From GCA-2719315 sp964448645 (GTDB lineage Bacteria; Bacteroidota; Bacteroidia; Flavobacteriales; Flavobacteriaceae), in NCBI GenBank assembly GCA_964448645.1, contig CAYUZY010000118.1, forward strand, positions 1 to 5,081: a stretch of 5,081 bases of DNA, in the 5' to 3' direction. A model generated the notes under the pieces. The model ran no database searches and was not told the DNA's origin. It worked only from the letters and a program-made list of their open reading frames with translations. This document shows positions 1 through 5,081 of the stretch, piece after piece. Made by a program: the position numbers and the translations under genes. Numbering within the stretch: position 1 is the stretch's first letter; every line of letters starts with the position of its first letter.

Positions 1-737
1 CCTAATCTTTTTTGAGCTATTGAAAAACCCTCTCCATCTCCACCTAAAACATTAGAAACAGGGACATTACAATTATTAAATTTAATTTCAGAATGACTCT
101 CCCAACCTCCTCCAGGATGACCCATTATTTGAACATTTCTTATAAATTCTAGTCCATCAGAATCTGTTGGAACAATAATTTGACTGGCTCTTTTATGAAG
201 ATTATCTTCATCTGGCTTAGTTATTAGCATAACAATAACAAATGAAGATCCATCAAAACCTGATGTAAACCATTTATGTCCATTAATTATATAACTTTCA
301 CCCTGCTTTTTAGCTAATGTTCCCATTTTTACAGGATTTGAACCTGCATAGTTTGGTTCTGTCATTGCAAAACAACTTCTTGTTTTTCCTTCCAAAAGAG
401 GATATAAGTATTTTTCTTTTTGTTGATTAGTTCCGAATTCAATTAAAATTTCCATATTTCCAGCATCAGGAGCTTGACAATTAAAAATATAATGCCCATA
501 AGGACTAGTTCCTAATATTTCACTAACCTCTCCATGTTGTTGAAGAGTTAATCCAAGACCACCATATTCCTTAGGAATTTGGGGAAGCCACAATCCCAAA
601 TCCTTAACTTTTTTCCTTAAATCATTAAGCTTTGGAAGCTTTTCTTCCCATCCCACATTTATTATCCAAGGTTCAAGAGAAAATAATTCTTCTTCAACGA
701 GCTTTCTTATTTTAATTTTAATTTTTTCAAAATCCAT
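1..737 (-). CDS. Acyl-CoA dehydrogenase, ACAD10/11-like (partial, C-terminus missing)
   Basis: Flavoprotein that would introduce an alpha,beta double bond into a cytoplasmic acyl-CoA. The frame opens with ATG at 737-735 and stays open to the left edge, giving 245 residues of a family usually about 400 long. Visible: an N-terminal helical domain with PKEYGGLGL (55-63), the stretch FNCQAPDAGNME (85-96) that I associate with the ACAD10/ACAD11 branch, the flavin-contacting CFAMTEP (122-128), and HKWFTSG (154-160) in the middle beta domain. The C-terminal helical domain that normally carries the catalytic glutamate lies outside the window, so activity cannot be judged. The usual TEPxxGSD motif reads TEPNYAGSN here, with Asn134 in the Asp position. 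It is the last visible gene of the operon, 7 bp after the isomerase gene. Family assignment is firm; the ACAD10/11 subgroup is from remembered motifs. Confidence 0.93.
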   Translation of the reverse strand, partial: MDFEKIKIKIRKLVEEELFSLEPWIINVGWEEKLPKLNDLRKKVKDLGLWLPQIPKEYGGLGLTLQQHGEVSEILGTSPYGHYIFNCQAPDAGNMEILIEFGTNQQKEKYLYPLLEGKTRSCFAMTEPNYAGSNPVKMGTLAKKQGESYIINGHKWFTSGFDGSSFVIVMLITKPDEDNLHKRASQIIVPTDSDGLEFIRNVQIMGHPGGGWESHSEIKFNNCNVPVSNVLGGDGEGFSIAQKRL

Positions 738-744
738 AACTTTT

Positions 745-1527
745 TTATTTTCCTAAAAAATTAGGTTTACGTTTTTCAATAAAAGCGGAGACTCCTTCTT
801 TTAAATCATGACTTCCAAAAGCTAAAACTTGCCTTTCCGCTTCATAAGCAATAGTTTTTTTCAAATCATTATTCATTGAATAAAAAATGTCTTGTTTTGT
901 AATTCCAATTGCTAAAGTCGGTTTTTTTGCTAATTCTAAAGCCCATTTTTGAGCTTGAGTTAAGATGCTATTTTTTTCTACAATCTTATTTGTTAAACCT
1001 AATTCTAAACATTCATCTCCTAAAACTTTTTTTCCACTTGTAGCAATTTCTAATGCTTTACTAAATCCTACCTGACGAGATAATAACCAACTTGCACCAC
1101 CATCAGGCCCTAAACCAATATTAATAAATGCAAATAAAATTGCACTTTCAGAACTCATTACTCTAAAGTCACATGCTAAAGCAAAAGAGGCCCCAACACC
1201 AGCTGCAGTTCCATTAATAGCTCCTATTATAGGTTTTTTTAAATCAAAAAATTTGCCCAAAAGAGGTTGGTATTGATCAATTAAATAGTCTCTTCTTTGT
1301 TCAGGAGTGGCTTTTTGTCCAAACACACTCATGTCAGCTCCAGCGCAAAAACCCTTACCTGATCCAGTTAAAACAACCGATCTAACACTTTCATCATTTG
1401 AAGCCTTATTTAAAGAATCTGAAATTCCATCAACTAAAGCTTGATTAACTGCGTTGTAACGATCTGGTCTATTCAAAGTTATTGTCGCTACAGAACCTTT
1501 TACCTCATATATAACTGCTTTTTCCAT
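745..1527 (-). CDS. Enoyl-CoA hydratase/isomerase family protein, PaaG-like isomerase type
   Basis: Crotonase-fold protein of 260 residues, the normal full length. The oxyanion-hole motifs are GFCAGADM (59-66) and INGTAAGVGASFALACD (104-120). The two catalytic glutamates of classical enoyl-CoA hydratase are missing: Ser114 occupies the first position (CELA in rat crotonase) and Asn136 the second (QPEILLG). Instead the protein has GLGPDGGASWLL (138-149), whose Asp142 matches the single catalytic aspartate of the PaaG-type isomerases, and it ends with EGVSAFIEKRKPNFLGK, very close to the PaaG C-terminus. I infer a double-bond shift between the 3- and 2-positions of an enoyl-CoA, or a related ring-type isomerisation, rather than hydration. 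The gene lies 4 bp after the MaoC gene and 7 bp before the acyl-CoA dehydrogenase. Its leader is A/T only, with no Shine-Dalgarno match. No other phenylacetate pathway genes are visible, so a paaG symbol is not assigned. Confidence 0.92.
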   Translation of the reverse strand: MEKAVIYEVKGSVATITLNRPDRYNAVNQALVDGISDSLNKASNDESVRSVVLTGSGKGFCAGADMSVFGQKATPEQRRDYLIDQYQPLLGKFFDLKKPIIGAINGTAAGVGASFALACDFRVMSSESAILFAFINIGLGPDGGASWLLSRQVGFSKALEIATSGKKVLGDECLELGLTNKIVEKNSILTQAQKWALELAKKPTLAIGITKQDIFYSMNNDLKKTIAYEAERQVLAFGSHDLKEGVSAFIEKRKPNFLGK

Positions 1528-1531
1528 AATT

Positions 1532-2017
1532 TTATTTATTGTAAGCTAAAGCTAAAAACTCCGCTATACAAGCAGGTTTTTCTTGCCCTTTTAACTCTAT
1601 TATTACCTTTAATTTATATTTAGCTCCTGAAGGATTTGATTTAAATTCCAATAAAGAAAGTCTACCTCTATAAAAAGATCCTGCAGGTGTGGCATTGGTA
1701 AAACGAACTTTATCAAGACCATAATTTATAAACATTCCTATATTATTTAATTCATAACTTTCAAACATAAGTTTAGAGCACATAGATAACATAAGAAATC
1801 CATGAGCTATAGTTGTTTTATATGGCGATTCCTTAATACAACGGTCCATGTCAATATGGATCCATTGCAAATCTTCAGTAACTTCAGCAAAAGCATTAAT
1901 TTTTTCCTGAGTAATTTGAAACCATTCTGTTAATCCTAGTTCTTTTCCTAAAACATTTTCTAGGTCACTAATAGAATTAAATTTTGTTTTATAAGCCTTA
2001 TCTGTTTTTGATTCCAT
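1532..2017 (-). CDS. MaoC-family (R)-specific enoyl-CoA hydratase, HtdZ/Rv0130-like
   Basis: Single-hotdog protein of 161 residues that should hydrate trans-2-enoyl-CoA to (R)-3-hydroxyacyl-CoA. The hydratase-2 signature is TEDLQWIHID (47-56), with Asp49 and His54 as the expected catalytic pair, followed by TTIAHGFLMLSM (68-79). The residue before Asp49 is Glu rather than the more common Gly; Mycobacterium HtdZ (Rv0130) also varies here, as I recall it. The later segments INYGLDKVRF and KPACIAEF are also typical of the HtdZ/NodN-like branch. The length fits a one-domain family member that works as a dimer. It sits 10 bp after an SDR gene and 4 bp before the PaaG-like isomerase gene. Family membership and the catalytic pair are clear. 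The substrate chain type is unknown. Confidence 0.93.
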   Translation of the reverse strand: MESKTDKAYKTKFNSISDLENVLGKELGLTEWFQITQEKINAFAEVTEDLQWIHIDMDRCIKESPYKTTIAHGFLMLSMCSKLMFESYELNNIGMFINYGLDKVRFTNATPAGSFYRGRLSLLEFKSNPSGAKYKLKVIIELKGQEKPACIAEFLALAYNK

Positions 2018-2027
2018 AATAATTATT

Positions 2028-2804
2028 TTACATTGTCATATGACCACCATCAGCTGTATAAATTCCTCCTGTAGTGTAACTTCCTGCAGAAGAAGATAAA
2101 TAAACTGCCAGCCCACTCATTTCTATAGGTTCTGCCACTCTCCCTGCTGGGAGGTGTTTTTTAATTTGTTTTTTTAATTTTTCATTTTGCCATAATGCTG
2201 AACTAAATTTTGTCTTTATTAACCCTGGGCATATTGCATTTGAGCGAATCCCATATTTACCCCATTCTTTTGCTTGTACTTGAGTTAACATAATTAATGC
2301 AGCTTTTGTAATACTATATAATCCAAGGCCAAAACTTGGTTTAAGCCCTTCAACTGAAGCAATATTAATAATAGCTCCTTCTTTATCTTTTTTTAAATGC
2401 GGAAAACATAAATTACTAAGATCAAAAGCAGCTTTAAGATTAACATTTAAAATCTTATCATAAACTTCACTGCTCATTTTTTCAATAGAATCATGGACAG
2501 GATTAATTGCCGCATTATTAACTAAAATATCTATTCTTCCATAAATATCTATAGTTTTTATTACTAAGTCCTTTCTTTGATTTTCATCTCCTACATGACA
2601 TGCAAATGGGAAAATCTTTAATCCGTCAACTGATAATTCTTTAGCAACTAAATCCAATGATTCTTGAGATCTACTACTAATTACAACTTTTGCTCCATAT
2701 TCTGCTAATCCTCGGGCAATAGAAAGCCCTATACCTTTACTAGCTCCTGTAACAATTGCTACTTTACCTTCTAATTCGAAAAGATTTCTTGTACTCTGTT
2801 TCAT
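2028..2804 (-). CDS. Classical SDR oxidoreductase, DHRS4-like
   Basis: Cytoplasmic NAD(P)-dependent dehydrogenase/reductase of 258 residues, normal for a classical SDR. The cofactor motif TGASKGIG is at 19-26, NNAA at 96-99, and the catalytic set is Asn122, Ser150, Tyr163 and Lys167, with the usual 13-residue Ser-Tyr spacing. Strand beta-2 ends in ISSRSQES, and Arg45 there usually favours NADP(H). The segments NNAAINPV and SYTTGG resemble DHRS4-type SDRs. The protein ends in DGGHMTM. The start gives a 12-residue lead before GKVAIVTG, which is normal; only 3 bp separate this start from the upstream SDR stop, so translation is probably coupled. It could act on a 3-hydroxyacyl-CoA or on another hydroxyl or keto group of the substrate; the sequence does not decide which. 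Confidence 0.93.
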   Translation of the reverse strand: MKQSTRNLFELEGKVAIVTGASKGIGLSIARGLAEYGAKVVISSRSQESLDLVAKELSVDGLKIFPFACHVGDENQRKDLVIKTIDIYGRIDILVNNAAINPVHDSIEKMSSEVYDKILNVNLKAAFDLSNLCFPHLKKDKEGAIINIASVEGLKPSFGLGLYSITKAALIMLTQVQAKEWGKYGIRSNAICPGLIKTKFSSALWQNEKLKKQIKKHLPAGRVAEPIEMSGLAVYLSSSAGSYTTGGIYTADGGHMTM

Positions 2805-2807
2805 TTT

Positions 2808-3551
2808 TTACATTGGCATTGCCCCTCCATTAGCATGTAAGGTTATTCCTGATATAAACCCTGCTTCTTTTGAAGCTAAAAATAAATAAGTATATCCCAT
2901 ATCTTCAGGTGTTCCTATTCTTCCAACAGGTATCTGAGCTATTCCTGCTTTTATAATTTCTTCAGGCATAGAGTCTGACATTAATGATTTAATAAATCCA
3001 GGTGCAACAGCATTTACAGTAATTCCATATTTTCCTCCTTCTTTACATAATGCTCTTGTAAAACCAATAATACCCGCTTTGGTCGCAGAATAATTTGCTT
3101 GACCAAAAGCCCCTTGAAAAGCATTAATTGAAGATGCAGAAATAATTCTTCCATATCCAGCTTCTTTCATTAAGGGAAAAACTGCTTTAGTTACAATAAA
3201 CATTCCTGTTAGGTTAATATTGATAACAGTGTCCCATTCTTCTTGTGTCATTTTCATAAAAGAGCGATCACGAATAACACCAGCATTGTTTACAAGAATA
3301 TCTATTTTACCGTGATCAGAAATAATTTTAGAGACAGCTTCTTCAACCGAAGATTTATCTGTTATATCAACTTTTTGAAAGAAAATTGATCCTCCATCTT
3401 TTCTAATTTGATCTGTTGTCTGAGTTCCTTCATCTAAAACATCCCATAAAGCAACTGTTGCTCCTGCTTTACAAAACACCTCACATATCCCTTTTCCAAT
3501 TCCACGAGCTCCTCCTGTAATAATAGCAACTTGTCCATTTAAACTATACAT
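2808..3551 (-). CDS. Classical SDR, FabG/PhaB-like 3-hydroxyacyl dehydrogenase or 3-oxoacyl reductase
   Basis: Full-length SDR of 247 residues. Motifs: TGGARGIG (12-19), NNAGVIRD (88-95), catalytic Asn113, Ser141, Tyr154 and Lys158, and VAPGFI after the active site. NNAGVIRDRSFMKMTQEEWD is the pattern of FabG and acetoacetyl-CoA reductases, so the likely substrate is a 3-oxo/3-hydroxyacyl thioester of (R) configuration. Unlike typical NADPH-using FabG, beta-2 ends in an acidic residue (ALWD, Asp37), which in SDRs normally selects NAD(H). In this catabolic setting I infer oxidation of the (R)-3-hydroxyacyl-CoA made by the MaoC hydratase. A role in fatty-acid synthesis is less likely because no acyl-carrier or synthase genes adjoin it. 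The gene is 19 bp after the first SDR of the operon and has an A/T-only leader without a Shine-Dalgarno match. Confidence 0.93.
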   Translation of the reverse strand: MYSLNGQVAIITGGARGIGKGICEVFCKAGATVALWDVLDEGTQTTDQIRKDGGSIFFQKVDITDKSSVEEAVSKIISDHGKIDILVNNAGVIRDRSFMKMTQEEWDTVININLTGMFIVTKAVFPLMKEAGYGRIISASSINAFQGAFGQANYSATKAGIIGFTRALCKEGGKYGITVNAVAPGFIKSLMSDSMPEEIIKAGIAQIPVGRIGTPEDMGYTYLFLASKEAGFISGITLHANGGAMPM

Positions 3552-3570
3552 AATTTTTTTAATTTTAAAA

Positions 3571-4371
3571 TTAGAATTTTTTTAGTACGTTATATAACTC
3601 CATACGATCTCCAGCTAAATTTTCTAGGCCATCAACAGGTAAGGTTACCCCACTTATATAACTGCTCAATGGACTTGCTAAAAATGCAACTGCAAAAGCA
3701 ACATCCTGAGGAGTACCAAAACGTTTGGTAAGATTTTTTTCTTCAGAAGCCTTTAAAAATCTCTGCATTTCATCAGGGTATGATTCAAGTCCCGTTGTGG
3801 CAATTGTTCCAGGAGCAACAGTATTAACACGAATTTTATACTCAGCCCACTCCTGTGCTAAAGATTTTGTTAGATTTTCAACACCCGCTCTTGCCGCACC
3901 CGTATGAGCCATTCCAGGAAATCCTCTAGAGATATTTGCTGTAATATTTACAATTGATCCTTTTTGTTGGGGAATAAAAAAATTGTTTCCAAAGGTATGA
4001 CACATATTAAAAGTGCCATTTAGATTATTATTTATTACAGCATTCCATCCTTTTACAGACATTTTCGTAACTGTTGAAGGAAATTGACCCCCTGCATTAT
4101 TAACCAAAACATCTACAGTTTTAAATTTATTTTTTATCCAATCAGAAAATTTATTTACTGATTCCAAATCTCTAATATCACATAGATAACCAAAAGCTTT
4201 TCCAAAAGAAGATAGAGATTTAACAGCTTTTATTACTAGAGATTCAGTCCTTGAAGCAATAATAACCTTTGCTCCTAACCGAAGAAATAATTTAGAAATT
4301 GAGAACCCTATACCACTTCTCCCTCCAGTAACAATAACAGTTTTATTTAAAAAAAGATCTGAACTAAACAT
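3571..4371 (-). CDS. SDR oxidoreductase, PECR/DECR-like (enoyl- or dienoyl-CoA reductase type) with non-canonical active site
   Basis: First gene of the operon, 266 residues. The cofactor motif is TGGRSGIG (15-22), beta-2 ends IASRTES (Arg41, suggesting NADPH), and NNAGGQF (91-97) is typical of 2,4-dienoyl-CoA reductases (DECR) and peroxisomal trans-2-enoyl-CoA reductase (PECR). The segment GFPGMAHTGAARAGVENLTK is strikingly PECR-like. The YxxxK motif is absent: Thr157 and Arg161 occupy the Tyr and Lys positions and Thr144 the Ser position, while Asn116 is kept. Loss of the canonical Tyr is known in the DECR/PECR group, so the protein is probably a functional carbon-carbon double-bond reductase rather than a dead SDR. 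The start follows AAGAGATTAAA, whose GAG is the only weak Shine-Dalgarno-like match among the leaders. It has an own upstream gap behind a terminator, so its promoter should lie between 4372 and 4490. Confidence 0.9.
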   Translation of the reverse strand: MFSSDLFLNKTVIVTGGRSGIGFSISKLFLRLGAKVIIASRTESLVIKAVKSLSSFGKAFGYLCDIRDLESVNKFSDWIKNKFKTVDVLVNNAGGQFPSTVTKMSVKGWNAVINNNLNGTFNMCHTFGNNFFIPQQKGSIVNITANISRGFPGMAHTGAARAGVENLTKSLAQEWAEYKIRVNTVAPGTIATTGLESYPDEMQRFLKASEEKNLTKRFGTPQDVAFAVAFLASPLSSYISGVTLPVDGLENLAGDRMELYNVLKKF

Positions 4372-4403
4372 TTTAATCTCTTAAAGGTAAATTTAATAAT
4401 TCT

Positions 4404-4484
4404 CTAGTCACATAAACTAGCTGTAAATTCACCAATACCCTTTATAGCTCCTGAAATAAAAACTATTTTCTGAACTATTCCCAA
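4404..4484 (-). pseudogene. Remnant of an SDR N-terminus (Rossmann glycine motif) ending in a stop
   Basis: Between the receptor terminator and the first SDR, the minus strand reads in one frame KIVFISGAIKGIGEF (codons 4469-4425) and then TASLCD before a TAG at 4406-4404. This is beta-1, the glycine-rich nucleotide loop (SGAIKGIG, fitting [T/S]GxxxGxG) and the start of the first helix of a classical SDR. There is no ATG; the only candidate start is a TTG at 4484-4482. The fragment has the wrong length for any SDR and is out of frame with the intact SDR that starts at 4371. Its codons differ widely from the 5' end of that SDR, so it is not a recent copy of it. I interpret it as the decayed stump of an older SDR gene. 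A chance match or a small leader peptide remain possible. Confidence 0.5.
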
Positions 4485-4490
4485 TATAAT

Positions 4491-4527
4491 AAAAAAAAAG
4501 GGTAACCGCTCTCACGATTACCCTTTT
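4491..4527 (-). terminator. Rho-independent terminator of the TonB-dependent receptor gene
   Basis: A perfect 10-bp inverted repeat, AAAAGGGTAA at 4496-4505 and TTACCCTTTT at 4518-4527, encloses a 12-base loop that can form two further G-C pairs inside it. On the minus strand the stem is followed by a run of nine T (4499-4491, the first four also pairing in the stem). It begins 17 bases after the receptor stop codon. It separates the receptor transcript from the SDR-led operon. On the plus strand the T run is only four long and no plus-strand gene precedes it, so minus-strand use is favoured. Confidence 0.92.
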
Positions 4528-4544
4528 AGTATTAAAGTATGAAA

Positions 4545-5081
4545 TTAAAAACTATAAGTAGCTTTAGCTAGGGTTCTTCTTCCTATAACTGGAAGACCTG
4601 GCATAGCTCTATATTTCTCATCAAATAAGTTAGTTGAACTTATATCAATTGCAAAATTATCACTGAATTTATATCCAATATTAACATCAAAAAGATTCTT
4701 TTCATCAGCATCTCCTTGAATATAGTTTCCTTGATCAACATAAAAACCATCATCATGTTGGAATGAAATTCTTCCTCTAAATCCTTTATTAGGTGAATAA
4801 ACTAATCCTGTTCTCCACTTACTCTTTGGTTTATTCAAATAAGAAGCAAATGGAAGACCTTCGTCACCTCTTTCCCAATCAGTTTTACTAAGCGTAGTCA
4901 TATTTGCATACCACGTCCAATCTCTAGTAAGAAAATACTCCATAGCTATATCAATTCCTGAATGCTTTCTTGAAGCATTAGAAAAATCTCTATAACCAGT
5001 AGGTAAGTGAACATCATTTCCGCCAGCAGGAGCTCTGTTTGACTCAATTGCACCAGCAATTGGGTACAAAAGTGATAATTG
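4545..5081 (-). CDS. TonB-dependent outer-membrane receptor, C-terminal part of the beta-barrel (partial)
   Basis: The last 178 residues of a TonB-dependent receptor, a 22-stranded outer-membrane barrel that imports a bound ligand using TonB-ExbBD energy. The fragment alternates amphipathic strands and polar loops, for example WRTGLVYSP, FRGRISFQHDDGF and DVNIGYKF. It ends with the C-terminal family signature TNLFDEKYR...PGLPVIGRR and a terminal Phe (KATYSF), the usual outer-membrane insertion signal. The frame is open to the right edge with no stop, so the plug domain, most strands and the signal peptide lie outside. The first ATG/TTG-like codon inside (TTG at 5069) is an internal leucine, not a start. 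The strand wording (FRGRISFQHDDGF, DEKNLFDVNIGYKF) recalls Bacteroidota/Marinimicrobia receptors. The ligand cannot be told from this end; proximity to the acyl-CoA operon is only a hint. Confidence 0.93.
   Translation of the reverse strand, partial: QLSLLYPIAGAIESNRAPAGGNDVHLPTGYRDFSNASRKHSGIDIAMEYFLTRDWTWYANMTTLSKTDWERGDEGLPFASYLNKPKSKWRTGLVYSPNKGFRGRISFQHDDGFYVDQGNYIQGDADEKNLFDVNIGYKFSDNFAIDISSTNLFDEKYRAMPGLPVIGRRTLAKATYSF

Noticed and set aside
1441..1623. Plus-strand 60-codon open frame
   Set aside because: It lies opposite the junction of two well-supported minus-strand genes, has a low-complexity product and resembles no family; it is an antisense shadow.
2028..2820. Near-identical last 12 bases of two SDR genes (ATGACAATGTAA and ATGCCAATGTAA), possible duplication or recombination site
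   Set aside because: Many SDRs end in a GG-x-M-x-M-like tail, and the similarity does not extend upstream into the genes, so shared family constraint explains it.
3725..3907. Plus-strand 60-codon open frame
   Set aside because: It is entirely antisense to the conserved C-terminal half of the PECR-like SDR and has no recognisable features.
4382..4389. TACCTTTA on the minus strand as a Bacteroidota-type TAnnTTTG promoter element
   Set aside because: The last base does not match, no TTTG lies at the right upstream distance, and it would leave a leader of only a few bases before the ATG at 4371.
4441..4446. TATAAA on the minus strand as a -10 box for the operon
   Set aside because: No acceptable -35 sequence lies about 17 bases upstream, and in DNA this AT-rich the hexamer is expected by chance.
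5067..5069. TTG at 5069 as the start of a 174-residue protein
   Set aside because: The frame is open without a stop to the window edge and the product is plainly the C-terminal end of a much longer barrel, so this TTG is an internal leucine codon.

Overview
The window is AT-rich DNA from a Gram-negative bacterium, with every gene on the minus strand. An outer-membrane TonB-dependent receptor (TBDR) establishes the Gram-negative envelope. Low GC, very short intergenic gaps and leaders with almost no Shine-Dalgarno sequence (mostly A/T before the ATG) suggest a streamlined marine lineage. The C-terminal style of the receptor looks most like Bacteroidota or Marinimicrobia-type receptors. This taxonomic guess is weak, and SAR86-like Gammaproteobacteria are an alternative.

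Layout in transcription order, from high to low coordinates. (1) 5081-4545: the 3' end of the TBDR, cut by the window edge. (2) 4527-4491: a strong Rho-independent terminator that closes the receptor unit. (3) 4484-4404: a short in-frame remnant that looks like the Rossmann N-terminus of a short-chain dehydrogenase/reductase (SDR). (4) 4371-1: six tightly packed genes with gaps of 19, 3, 10, 4 and 7 bp, almost certainly one operon. They encode a PECR/DECR-like SDR, a FabG-like SDR, a DHRS4-like SDR, a MaoC/HtdZ-type (R)-hydratase, a PaaG-type crotonase-fold isomerase, and an ACAD10/11-like acyl-CoA dehydrogenase that runs off the left edge.

The operon reads as a CoA-thioester degradation module. 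The acyl-CoA dehydrogenase would form a 2-enoyl-CoA. The MaoC protein would hydrate it to an (R)-3-hydroxyacyl-CoA, and an SDR would oxidise that to the 3-oxoacyl-CoA. The PaaG-type isomerase and the PECR/DECR-like protein are the usual auxiliary enzymes for acids with awkward double bonds. This resembles the peroxisomal MFE-2 (R)-route split into separate genes. No CoA ligase or thiolase is visible, so the pathway must continue outside the window, and the substrate cannot be named from this sequence. I saw no RNA genes, CRISPR arrays or insertion sequences.
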